Positions 29,286-40,954 of a DNA stretch of 64,000 nt are shown piece by piece. This DNA is from Coriaria nepalensis (Eukaryota; Streptophyta; Magnoliopsida; Cucurbitales; Coriariaceae), in assembly GCA_027186245.1 (NCBI GenBank), contig CP114498.1:4843501-4907500 (forward strand), written 5' to 3'. The notes beneath the pieces are model-generated. The model had not been told where the DNA came from and ran no database searches. It saw only the letters and a list, made by a program, of their open reading frames with translations. Within the stretch, counting starts at the first letter, position 1, and each line of letters begins with the position of its first letter. The position numbers were made by a program, and so were the translations under genes.

Positions 29286-31689
29286 GTTGCTCAATATTGT
29301 AATTTATATATGTTTTGAGTGTTTATTATAGTTTATTCTATCCTACGTCAATCAATCGGTCTTTCACTATTAATCAGGCCCAATAAAACTTGATTCGACT
29401 CATAAATTTTGAAAAACTAAATTTTTTTTAAAAATGATCTCTTAATTAATTTAAATTAATTTTATTTATTTTTTAACCCTATTGTCTTCAATTTTTTCAA
29501 AATTTCCCTAAATTTTTAGGAGGTAAAAATAATTAATTCGGTTTTCGCAATAAGACTAAATCCATGCCGATTTATTCGTGCAAAGAAGCCATATCAAATC
29601 TGATTTTTTCACTCAAAGAACCATGATCAAATCGATTATGATTATTCACTCGAAGATCCATGATCAAATTGATCTGGGTTCTCCGTGTGAAGAACCCAGA
29701 TTGATCGAATCAGATTTGGGCTCTTCTAGCTAGTAAGAGCCATTTTTAGTCGAACAAAAAATGAATTATAAGATGATATATTCATGTGAGCTTGGAGGAT
29801 ACCTGGTTCTCAATCTTCCAACTTACTGAAATATGTTTGATCAGCTGAAAATCAAAACCTACCCAATTACTGGACAAGGAAAATAAAGTTTCAAGGGAAA
29901 GTTCAAGGTACCCATTAATGAATTATAAGGCACTTGAGGATACCTAGCTGGCCCGAGTCTTCTACTTCAACTATGAAGGTTTTATTTCCTAGTGGAAGGA
30001 AATAAATATATCAGAGCAGATCAAGGGATCAATCGGTGAAAGAATGGCGATCAGAGATTTTTATGGAGAGGCAAATAGGTAGTATGCAAATTTGTGTGGC
30101 TGCGCTGTGCAGGAAAATACCTAGTTAGACCAGAATTATTCACTGTCATTATTCAAATGTAAGACCAGAATTATTGGGGCCATTGCAAATTGAATATTAT
30201 ACAGAATATTATAATATTAAACATCACCCTGACAATTGCAGCCTTAAAAACTCATAAAGAAATTAATAAAAGATCAATATTAAATTTAATTTGTGATGAA
30301 CAGCTTGCAAGTTGGCCATGTGAAAGAAATTTGTATGGCTGCGTTGGGCAGGAAAATATGTAGTTAGATTCTAAGGTGGTCAAGCGGTTCGGCGGATGAT
30401 TCGTTGGATTTCACTTATTTTTAAATTTTTTGTATAAAATTTAGGATTATATTTTTAATTTATTTAGTAATATTATAATTTCAATCGCTACGGCTTTATA
30501 ATTATTCATTATTGAAATTATGTAGAGAAATTGTTTGAATTTTTTTAAAAGTTATATAAAATTAAAAAAAATTGAATAAATCAATAAATAAAAAATACAT
30601 AATTAGAGGACGAAAGATAATTTTAGAATTTATTCCTCTTCTAATAATTATTTTGTTAAATACTCTCCTTTTTATTTTATTTTATTTTTTACCATCCTAA
30701 AATAGAAAAAAAAATTAGAAAGAATAAAATGAAATAATAAATAGAAAAATACTAATTAACCCTCTTATTTCCTAAAACTTAAGCCGATATCTTTCCCTTT
30801 CCTTCGTCAAACTGATATCTTCCCCTCCTCTCCTTCATTTATCTTCCCCTTGTCAAAACCTAAATCTCCCAAACCAAAACTTTTCTCTCTCTCGTTCTCT
30901 CTCTTTCTCTCCCTTTCGTTCTCATATTTCTCACATCTCGATCTTCTCTCTCTCTCGTTCTCTCGCTCTCTGCTCTCTGCTCTCTGCTCTCTCACTATCT
31001 CCTGCTCTCATTCTTTTCTCTCACTCGGCAACATAGAGGATAACTAAGTTTGGTTTGGGAAATATGAAAATCACACGGTATATTTTGAATTTGAAGAAAT
31101 TATTTAATGATTTTGAGTTTAAGTTTAAGTTTGAGTTTGAGTTAGGATTGAAATATTTAGATATGAGTCTGCTTCCGTGATTTCGATATGAGATGCACTC
31201 AAACTTTCACATTTTGGTCTGACCGATATGTGAGATGCAATTTGAAATGCAATATGAGTGCATCTCACATTTCACTCTGAGTTTGCACTTCTGAGTTAAT
31301 ACTCCTGAGTTAATACTCAGATTGAAATGTGATTTCGGTTTGACATGCGTATTGTGTATATAAATAAATTGACCTTTTTTATTTTTATTTTCAGGGGATC
31401 CATCAGTTAGACTTACTCGGGTATTTGAATCTGAGAATTATTTTTATTTTCGATTACTGTTCATTCAAATCTCCATGATATTTTTGTTATGATTAAAAGA
31501 AATTTTAATTATAGAGAGTTATAACTATTTAGTAAATCATGCTTCGGCCATTTATTAAAGGTTGATGAGAGGCTTGCATTCTCCACTCAAATAGTCAGTT
31601 CTTTGATTGTCCGTCAGACTCAATAAAAAAAAAAGTATGCGACATTATAAATGATTATCCTCTCCATTATTCAAGGAAAAGTTTGTTCT
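29286..31689. other. Intergenic spacer with hairpins and a CT-rich block
   Basis: No gene is seen. Contents: a hairpin at about 29664-29709 built on GATCTGGGTTCT and AGAACCCAGATTGATC; two copies of a phrase containing GCAGGAAAATA at about 30092 and 30333; AT-rich DNA 30400-30780; a TCTC-rich block 30880-31020 whose open frames are low-complexity; and an imperfect inverted repeat at about 31185-31268. Confidence 0.55.
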
Positions 31690-34600
31690 TAGTACTGGAG
31701 TGAGATGTCACAAGACATTGGCCTCCTTACCGATCAAAGTCAAGAAAAGTGATGAATTATTGAATTACCAGTTTAAACGAAATAATGATATGACATGTGG
31801 TGACCTTGAACAGATTTTTGAAAGTATGGAAAATAAAACTAAAAAGTGGCATGACCAAAATACTGATGAAATGAGAAAGATTGATGATCTACACATGAAA
31901 TTAAGGCTTCTTTTATTTTTAGGTGGTTGCCTTCTTACATATAAGGGAGTCGCATAAAGAACTACTTCAATATCTATATATGGTCTCGGATATTGAGTTC
32001 TTCAATAATTATCCTTGAGGTAAAGTAGTTCATGAGAGAACTATTTAAAATATTAAGAGGGATGACCTTATGGAGAAGTTCGTAAAAACTGTAAGTAGAG
32101 AAAAAGCGGCTGTTAAGTGGGATTACTCTATTTTCCACTCGCCTTCCAAGTAATTAGTCTTAGTTTTGACTTATAGTTCGTCATTATTACTTAAAGATTT
32201 TTAATGATTTTTATAATTATAGTAGGTATGGGCGCTTAAAGCGATTTCAAGCATTGAAGAGACTTTTTAGGGAGCGCCTAGAGAAAACCTGTAACCACAG
32301 GTCTTGAATTGGGTCATGCATTCTACTAAACCAATGCTTAAGAACATCATCAAATTTTTGAGTAATCGAGAGGTTAGTTTTTATTGTGATCATAATTATT
32401 TAATTAACGGACTTATGTAAACTTCTTCTAATGATATAGGCTAGATTGCATGAAATCTTATGCTTGTCAAGAAGGGAAGAATATGCTCCTTAATGGACAA
32501 CATTGACCTATTCGACGACGAGGTTGAAAATGATGTAATTGATTATGTGACGACTTTACTAGATCCGACCACCGAGGATGTAGACTATATTGAAAAGTCG
32601 TATGTATATATTGTTCAACATGACAATGACATAGTGGTGGTGGAGGAGGAGCAGGATGTAAATATAGAGTGAGCACAAGATTTTTTAGAGGTGGAGGATA
32701 AGACAACATCGACCCTTTCCATCTCCATCGACCGTCAATCATGACATGTGGTATATGATGTAGAGGATGGAAGAGAAGATTGAGATCGTTGGATAGAAGA
32801 TGAAGTAGAGATTAGGTGGGCTTGAGGATAAATTTAATGGGCTAGAGCACACAGTCGATTTGATCTATGAGAAAAAAGATGTGCAGCCTATCCATTGACT
32901 AGTGTAGATGTCTCGGGTGATCACTATATATATGTCATATGGCATTCCTCATCAGCCCATGATGAATAAAGTTAACACCATTTGTCAAGTGATCTGGGGG
33001 AAGGATCAGATATGAATATTACTTTATTTAAGAATTTAGTTAAAAAATAATTTTGAAAATTCCCTAACTCTTATATCTTTTATGTTTTTGGGAAGGGATG
33101 ACTAGAGATGATAACGCCTCTTATGAGATGCCAGTTGGTCAATGATTTGGGAGGATAAGGAAGCCTTGCGCAATTTTCAAGTCTTCATTCATGAATCTAG
33201 AACTACTCAAGTCTTCATTTTTGGATTCAAATCTACTTCGAAAATACAATGTAGGAAAGTTTAATCCATATTGTAAATGAAATAAGGTCGTAGAGGGGGA
33301 TCCAATGATGTGAGAGATAAGTAAACATGAGTCAGCCTTTAAACTCGTGACAAACATTCAAGTCGACATGGCTTTTTTAAAGATATTAAGACTCTAAGGG
33401 AAGTGGTTGCAATGATTAGTAAGTATGGCCTAAATTTTAATTAAACATTACATTTACATTTATAGATAATTTTACCTGAAACATAATTTTAATGAATCTT
33501 TTGGCAACATATTAACAAATGTTTGTTGTTTTTCTAGATTCGGTTTGAAACTTACCTCGATTTATTCCATTTAATTAAAATATAGCTTGTAGCAATAATG
33601 GACGACCTTTTTAGTTTGACTTTGGTTAGGGTGACAAAGGGCCAACGACAAGTAAATGACCCATTGCTCATTAGGTATGTGTAGAACTACTCAAGTCTTC
33701 TTTTTTGGATCGAGATCTACTTCAAAAATACAGTGTATTAGAGTTTAATCCGCATCATAAATGAAATAAGGTCATAAAGGGGAATCCAATGATGTGGGAG
33801 ATAAGTAAAGATGCGTTAACCGTCAAACTCATAATGGACATTCAAGTCAACAAGGCTTTTTTTAAGATATTAAGACTCTGAGGGAAGTGGTTGCAAAGGT
33901 TAGTAAGTATGGCCTAAGTTTTAATTAAACATTACATTTATATCTATAAATAATTTTACTTGAAACCTAATTTTAATGAATCTTTTGGCAACATATCAAT
34001 GAATGTTTATTGTTGATCTGGACTTGGCTTAAAACTTACCTCGATTTATTCCATTTTATTAAAATAAAGCTTGTAGCAATAATGGACGATCTTTTCCGTG
34101 CGACTTTGGTTGGGGTGATAAAGGCCCAGTGACAAGCAGATGACCCATCGTTCATTAGGTGTGCATGGAAATCCGACTTATAAAAGAATTTTATATCTTA
34201 GATTTTTATTACTATGCCCTAACATGGTCGACTTGTGAGTTGTACTTACGTAGTGGGAATGGCACAATGGCCTATAAGCGCTACTTAGGAGAATATATGT
34301 CGTACGTACATGAATTAAACTTAAAATGTATGCATTGAGTGACCTTATTCGTGAACTTCCACACCTGAAATCTATATGTTATGGAATAGAGAGTAGATAT
34401 CCAGGAGGAAATTGATGTCATTCCTATATATTTAGCATTATGTAAGGTATTGCCTCAACTAATCTACTTGATACCTAATTTTAAGAATAAATACCAAAAT
34501 TAGAACAACATGCATTTTGATTTACAAATGATGGAAATACCACAAAATAAGAAAGGAGGAGAGTGTGGTGTTTATCCAATTGAATGTATAGAATTTCATA

Positions 34601-34690
34601 AGATAGGAATATCATTACAAGAAATAAATGATGATAGGATTAAGTTATATAGGCGTAAGATATATACTGACTATAATCATATATAGGATA
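31690..34690 (+). pseudogene. Ulp1-like (C48) cysteine protease remnant of a MULE-type transposon
   Basis: Broken frames across 3 kb. Near 31700-31957 a segment with LASLPIKVKKSDE and MTCGDLEQIFESMENK fits the N-terminal part of such plant transposon ORFs. Near 34380-34690 the C-terminal end of a Ulp1/SUMO-protease domain can be read: VIPIYLALCKVLPQ, then PQNKKGGECGVY, with the putative catalytic Cys codon at 34564-34566 and oxyanion Gln at 34542-34544. The residue before the catalytic Cys is Glu rather than the usual Asp. The His/Asp part of the triad is not readable. Numerous stops intervene. With the SWIM-finger transposase remnant just downstream, this fits MULEs that carry Ulp1-like genes. 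Confidence 0.6.
33200..34163 (+). repeat. 484-bp tandem duplication inside the Ulp1-like remnant
   Basis: Copy 1 is 33200-33683 and copy 2 is 33684 to about 34163. Both start GAACTACTCAAGTCTTC and contain the same ordered landmarks (ATGAAATAAGGTC, AAGATATTAAGACTCT, GAATCTTTTGGCAACATAT, TAATGGACGA). The copies differ by scattered substitutions and small indels, so the duplication is old. Confidence 0.9.
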
Positions 34691-35099
34691 TATGATGAAG
34701 GAATGTATAGAACATATTATTCTATTTATTTCTTTTTTTATAATATATGATAACATTATTTCTATTTATTAAACCCATAAAAAAAGAACATACTAGTCCG
34801 AAGCAAAATCTTGGACCAGGAATATTTAGATCAATTTTATCCTATAAACTTTATACAAAATCACAAAATTAGGCATCAAGCGCCGAAATCATGTACCAAC
34901 CTTTAACCTACACAAAAAATAACAGACTAGTCTGGACCAAAATCTTCTCGATCTAAGATTTCGTTCCGCACCTATATGTTCTCATAACAATTTTTTGTTC
35001 TTTTTCTAAATTTTTTTTAGAAATAAACAATAAAAAACATAATAAACATCTTATAAATAGATCACACATACAAATAAAGATCAAATAAACATAACTATT

Positions 35100-35640
35100 C
35101 TTACGAAATAATGAATAGAACATTATGAAGTATTGTCAATTGGTGCTAGTAGAATTGGATTCTGACAAGTCTTTCTATTGTGTTCAAGACATCCACAATC
35201 ACCACATTTTTTTCTCTCCCGTGTTTGCTCACCTATTGATGGTATATGTTTATTTTTGGGTCTTCCACTCTATTTATGCATAATAATAGGTGGTAGAACC
35301 ACCATTGACTGGATCCTTTCCAGAATACTTCACTCATTAGACGATGGTACATGATAAATTCATTCTGCATATGTGGCCCTTCAATATTCAGTGGAGTAGA
35401 ATGGATCATATAATGAGTACATACTCACACTTATAGACTTCACAACAGCTATAGCATGTGTACATAGAATTTTATCCGAGTCAAATACCCTACATATGCA
35501 ACTATTTTCCCATATGTTGACAACAACTCTAGTGTCATCTTGTGTCACTTCAAATGTTTCGGCACCCATAATATTAACCTTCATTGTCCGACATTCCTCA
35601 TGTCTTTTTCCTAGTAGTTTCATTACTTTATGAGTGCATC
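35100..35640 (-). pseudogene. MuDR/MULE transposase C-terminal fragment (SWIM finger and zinc knuckle)
   Basis: On the minus strand an 80-residue frame (35623-35381) reads CICRVFDSDKILCTHAIAV, the CxC..CxH SWIM zinc finger of plant MULE transposases. Downstream, in another frame, GRPKNKHIPSIG is followed by a CX2CX4HX4C knuckle, CGDCGCLEHNRKTC (about 35230-35170), the usual C-terminus of this family. The catalytic DDE part is not recognisable upstream (35640-36150), and the pieces are frame-separated, so this is a dead fragment. Confidence 0.8.
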
Positions 35641-37159
35641 GCTTGGTATGCTAATTCAGTTCATTTCTTCTAGTGCTAAACCAAGTCATCATCATCTTTC
35701 TAATACTTTCGAGAAATGCTACAATTGGATATTCATCATGCGCATCCTTCAACATTATGCGATTCAAAATTATTATTTGTCATGATGTTATATATAAGAC
35801 CCTGGAAATAAACTCATGACCAGTGTTCAAAACCAATATCCTCCACATACAATGTCACACCAAGATGTGCTCTTCTGATACCCTTAAGCGTCTGTTTTAA
35901 ACAATATGCAAAAATCTCAAGTTTTCCCCTTGCCCCTTCATATTTCCTTTGCTTTATAGCACAAGCCCGTCATTGTCTTCCTCATTCTTCATCAACTTAT
36001 ATCAACCGAGATAATAGTTATTCACCATTTTCATTTTGAACTAAAATCAACCCACCATTTTCAAATCGAGATCATCTTCAATCACCATTTTGGAACTCAG
36101 ACTTCGATCATCCACACTCACCACCTTGAAACTAAAACACAAAAATTCACTGAGATGTCTGGCAAGATGGAGAATAGTGTGCAAGTTGAACAACATTGGA
36201 AAATTGTGAAGCGGGCTTGCACAAGCTGCGGTTGGGGTGGTGGTCGGCCAACCCCCTCCAATGTCGTAGTTAGTTTTTTAAGAGGGAAAATGAAGAGTAT
36301 TGAAGAAACTTGTTCTTTTCTTAATTAATTTTGCATTACCTTTGTTTTCTCTAGATATTTGGTTTTTATACCTTATCTAAGGTGGGTGGCTCTCAACAGA
36401 CAATTTTACATGTGTCGCCTCCTCATTGCTCTATTCTCTACTCCATGATGAGTGTCAGCGCCCTACAGTCTGATATAGTAGGGATTTTCCCCCCACTCAC
36501 CTGTCCTTTTAGGCAGTAAGACACCGCCCCCCATCTGATATCTTCTGAGGCACCTTAGCGTGCGACAACGCCACCCTGTCTGACATACCAAGGACAAAGT
36601 TTCTATTCGAGTGTCATTTGCTTTCCACCTGTCCACTCATTTAGCTATACTGCCAGTATCTGAGCCGAGCGAAGATATACCTGGCTCGTCCTCAACATCT
36701 TCTTGAGACATTTCGCCTCATTCAAATATGGATAACCGAATTAATGTCACCTCATATTTTACGTACCTCAGCCTCAGATATGATCTATCCTTAACATTCT
36801 ATTTCTATAATCTTAAGCTTACGACGACCAGTCTCAGTCTCAAACTCTGAGTCTACCCAGCTGAGGCTCTCCCGAAATTGAGTATAACAGACTTCAAAAA
36901 CTAATTTTAGGGATGTAAGTTTAGTTTCTGAAATATTTAGGGAATAAAAGTCTGGTTTAGTAAAGTGAGACTAAAAAGGGCAGATCCGGAAGAGTTCAAA
37001 ACTACGAGGGCCCCAAAGGATATTTATCTCAACAGTGTGAGCTCAATTTGTAATAAAAGAATCCCAAAACGACAAGAAGACTTCTGACTCCACCGCGTTA
37101 AACGACACCACCTAACTCTTCTCTCCTGGGGTTTCCGCTCAGGTCATCTGCTCGCTTCT
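35641..37159. other. Spacer upstream of SRP14
   Basis: Possible further decayed MULE sequence up to about 36150, then unassigned DNA, more GC-balanced at 36400-36700. The last few hundred bases should contain the SRP14 promoter. No coding similarity is recognised. Confidence 0.5.
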
Positions 37160-37180
37160 GGTAGCAGTTTCTCTGCTACC
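37160..37180 (+). promoter_or_regulatory. Perfect 8-bp hairpin upstream of SRP14 start
   Basis: GGTAGCAG at 37160-37167 pairs with CTGCTACC at 37173-37180 around a 5-nt loop. It lies about 70 bp before the SRP14 ATG, so it would fall in the 5' UTR if transcription starts upstream. No function is known to me. Confidence 0.4.
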
Positions 37181-37249
37181 TTTTAAATTTCGCCGTTCTT
37201 CGTCAGTTGCAGTACACTTGTTTGCCTAATAGGAATTTTCTCTCGGATA

Positions 37250-40200
37250 ATGGTAATCCTCGTTTTTTTTATCTTTCCTCTATTCTTCCCCTTTGAAATT
37301 ACAATCTTATACTTTGAATTCTCCATTATTGGCCGCTTATATTTTCCCGGTGTCATTATTGTAACAAAATCGCTATCATCTGCACGTTTTTACTTCTTTA
37401 TGTGCAGCTATGAATGCCGTATTGTCGTTGTTTACTGGGCTGGAATGTAATTGGAACAGGGGGGTTCGAGATGTAATCTATAAGAGAGAGTGAAGGAAAG
37501 CTGCTTCTTTGTATATCCATGAATTTCTAGCAATGCTGGATTCATCTCATTGATCTTGCTGCCTTTTTAAGTTGCTTTTTATTTACTGAAGCCTAATAGA
37601 TCAGATCATAGGAGTGTTACTTATACAGTATAGATTTGGAATCTGGTGTTTAGGTTAAGTGTAGAGTGTGCTAAACCAACATTTTGTTTTTTTTAATTTT
37701 ATTGTATACACTGCTATCACAGTATGGTGGAGAGAGTGAAGGAAAGCTGCTTCTTTGTATATCCATGAATTTCTAGCAATGCTGGATTCATCTCATTGAT
37801 CTTGCTGCCTTTTTAAGTTGCTTGTTATTTACTGAAGCCTAATAAATCAGATCATAGGAGTGTTACTTATTCAGTATAGATTTGGAATCTGGTGTTTAGG
37901 TTAAGTGTAGAGTGTGCTAAACCAACATTTTGTTTTTTTTAATTTTATTGTATGCACTGCTATCACAGTATGGTGGAGAGAGTGAAGGAAAGCTGCTTCT
38001 TTGTATATCCATGAATTTCTAGCAATGCTGGATTCATCTCATTGATCTTGCTGCCTTTTTAAGTTGCTTGTTATTTACTGAAGCCTAATAAATCAGATCA
38101 TAGGAGTGTTACTTATTCAGTATAGATTTGGAATCTGGTGTTTAGGTTAAGTGTAGAGTGTGCTAAACCAACATTTTGTTTTTTTTAATTTTATTGTATA
38201 CACTGCTATCACAGTATGGTGGAGAGAGTGAAGGAAAGCTGCTTCTTTGTATATCCATGAATTTCTAGCAATGCTGGGTTCATCTCATTGATCTTGCTGC
38301 CTTTTTAAGTTGCTTGTTATTTACTGAAGCCTAATAAATCAGATCATAGGAGTGTTACTTATTCAGTATAGATTTGGAATCTGGTGTTTAGGTTAAGTGT
38401 AGAGTGTGCTAAACCAACATTTTGTTTTTTTTAATTTTATTGTATACACTGCTATCACAGTATGGTGGAGAGAGTGAAGGAAAGCTGCTTCTTTGTATAT
38501 CCATGAATTTCTAGCAATGCTGGATTCATCTCATTGATCTTGCTGCCTTTTTAAGTTGCTTGTTATTTACTGAAGCCTAATAAATCAGATCATAGGAGTG
38601 TTACTTATTCAGTATAGATTTGGAATCTGGTGTTTAGGTTAAGTGTAGAGTGTGCTAAACCAACATTTTGTTTTTTTTAATTTTATTGTATACACTGCTA
38701 TCACAGTATGGTGGAGAAATATTCTTTCATTTTCTGGCAATGGAATTTCGTGCCTGATTTTTTTAAAATGGAATCTTCTACTATGTGAAAATAAACTGTG
38801 CCTTCGTGTAATTAATTTTTTTTGTTTCTCCAATTATGTTAGGTTCTTTTGCAGCTAGACCCATTTCTCAATGAACTCACTAGCATGCTTGAACGGAGCA
38901 CGGAGAAAGGTTCAGTTTGGGTGAATCTCAAACGATGTATGTACATGCCACCTTCTATAAGTTCCTTAAAGATCAAAGTTCTTACTCAATTTTTGGCTTT
39001 AGAAATCTTTTGCAATAGTATCGGTATTCTGATTAATCAGTTCAACTTACCTTGATGTAGCATCATTGAAGTCAAAGATGCAGAAGAATAAACTGGCTGC
39101 TGCTGGTGAAACTTTGGATTTCAGATGCCTTATCCGTGCAACGGATGGGAAAAAGACGATTTCAGCTTCGGTATGCTTTCTGTGTATTCCCTACTCACAA
39201 TATGGTTTATGATTAGAAACTCATTATGTCAAATTCTCAATGTCACTAGGTATATTTAGTATTTATATAATTATGGACTGACCTATCCTGGATACTTATT
39301 ACTTTCACTTATGTGTATTGGTGGTTTTTCTTTCTCTGACACTACAGGTCACTCTTTTATTTTATTTATTTAATTTTTTGTGGGGGGGAGATGAGGTATG
39401 TATAGTTTTTACGTCAATGTGAAAGGGAGCTAGGATTTTTGGTAGAATGAATTAAGGAAATTGCAATTGCAATTGTTACCTCTGCATCCATTGGTGCTCT
39501 TATTATGGATGTTGAACTGAAAAAAAGTATGTGGACTGTGTGGTGTTAAAATTAATGTTAAGATTGTACAAGGAAGGAATGTTATACTGATTATTGATGA
39601 TTAGTGATGGAGTGCTCTTAAAGATTGATAAGAAGATAGAATGGAGATCCATCTAAATAATGTAGAAGAAAATTGGAATATCCAAAGTAGGGCAATCTAA
39701 AGCTGTTAACTTCTAGTGAAAATTTTTCTGTGATTCCTACGACCTATGTGTGATTCATTAGTAAACCTGCAAGTGTGAGGGTAGTGGCCAAATTTTCTAA
39801 CCAGATCGTTCGACTGACTATGCTTTATGGTTCAGAGTGGTAGGCCACTACGAGACAACATATGCATAAGATGACGGTAGCATAAATGCGTATGTTAAGA
39901 TGGATGTGTGGTAAAACACGTAGGGATATAATTAGGAATGATATGATTAGGAGTTATCTAAGTATAGCCCCTATATAGGGAGAAGCGTCTAACATGGTTG
40001 GTCATGTGCAGAGGAGACCAAACATGTAACCAATTCGACAAAGTTTAGATTGGCAAGTAAGTGAAGGGCGTAGATGGAGGGGTAAATCGTTGAAAATTTG
40101 GATGAAGGTGGTGAAAGAAGACATCTTAGATCTTGGATTAGGCGATAATATGTGAGAAGATCACATAGATTGGAGAACAAATATCCGTATAGCCGATTTC

Positions 40201-40954
40201 GAAAATAACGGGATTGAGCTTTGACGATGATGATGATGAACCTGATCTAAAATTGCATATTTGTGACCTAGTTCTCCATAAGATTTCCGGTTTCCATATG
40301 CCATAAACCTGTGCCATGTCAAACTACCTTGTATTTTAGTGATACATATCAATTAAAGGTTGAAAGGAAGTAAAAATGACTTTTCAAAAAAGTTAGTTTA
40401 TCACAATTACCAAGCAGGAGGTGTTTTATCAATGGTGACATTTTAGTCATGATCTGATTTGACGTTTCTTTTGTTTGATCTTACTCCAGAGTATCTTTTC
40501 TCCTGCTTATTCCAATTTATCTGTACATAAAGGTCCAGTCTAGTTAAAGGAGCTTCTATAATTAAATGGGTTCATCCCATCGTAAGGACCTTAACCAGAA
40601 TGACTTCATTGAGTTTTGATTGTGTAGAAGAGGGTACTTATGAGAGCCAAAGTTGCTGAAATGTCTGAATCCCACCTCTCCCTTTTCTCTGATTATACCA
40701 ATTATCTTGTTTATGTAAACTTGTAAAGTTATCTTGCTCTTATTTTTTCTTTCTTCTTTTTTCAAATTAATGTTAGCCAATAGATTTGATTTTCAATTGG
40801 AAAGGTTGGAGCAAGAGATCACCAGCGGTTCCAAGCTTCGTATGCAACAATATTAAAGGCGCGCATGACAGCTCTGAAGAGGAGAGAGAGGAAAGAAAAG
40901 AAAAAGTCTGCAGAAACAGACAAGGAGGTGGGGAAGAAGCCCAAGAGGGTGTAA
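37250..40954 (+). CDS. SRP14: Signal recognition particle 14 kDa protein
   Basis: Subunit of the Alu domain of the signal recognition particle. With SRP9 it binds SRP RNA and slows translation during targeting to the ER. Exons: 37250-37252 (only the ATG), 38843-38936, 39061-39170, 40805-40954 (stop TAA 40952-40954). The total is 357 nt, encoding 118 residues, and all junctions are GT..AG in phase. Recognisable blocks: MVLLQLDPFLNELTSMLE, KGSVWVNLKRSSLKSK, FRCLIRATDGKKTISAS, VGARDHQRFQASYATILK, then a Lys/Arg-rich tail (MTALKRRERKEKKK) typical of SRP14. Intron 1 holds a five-copy 246-bp array and intron 3 an RTE LINE tail. The start choice rests on the family's conserved MVLL N-terminus joining ATG to GTTCTTTTG. 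Confidence 0.94.
37484..38713 (+). repeat. Five tandem copies of a 246-bp unit in SRP14 intron 1
   Basis: Units start at 37484, 37730, 37976, 38222 and 38468, each exactly 246 bp (start phrase GAGAGAGTGAAGG); the array ends at 38713. Copies differ by only a few substitutions (for example TATACA/TATGCA, CTGGATT/CTGGGTT, CTTTTTATTTA/CTTGTTATTTA). Unit length is invariant. This points to recent expansion or ongoing homogenisation. The unit contains no splice-ready exon or long frame that I can see. Confidence 0.97.
39815..40241 (+). mobile_element. RTE-type LINE 3' fragment in SRP14 intron 3
   Basis: Translated pieces match the C-terminal end of plant RTE reverse transcriptases: LTMLYGSEW, then QHMHKMTVA, RMLRWMCGKTRRDIIRND, MVGHVQRRP, GKSLKIWMKVVKEDILDLG. 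The fragment ends at TTTGACGATGATGATGATGAA, a short GAT-repeat tail as is usual for RTE 3' ends. Stop codons and frameshifts are present. It lies in the same orientation as SRP14, wholly inside intron 3. Confidence 0.8.

Noticed and set aside
30807..31047. Open frames on both strands rich in Ser/Leu or Arg/Glu
   Set aside because: They are produced by the TCTC/GAGA-rich block, with no splice context or family similarity.
37484..38713. Regular repeats considered as a CRISPR-like or protein-repeat array
   Set aside because: The units are contiguous 246-bp copies without unique spacers, in an intron of a plant nuclear gene, and have no long open frame.
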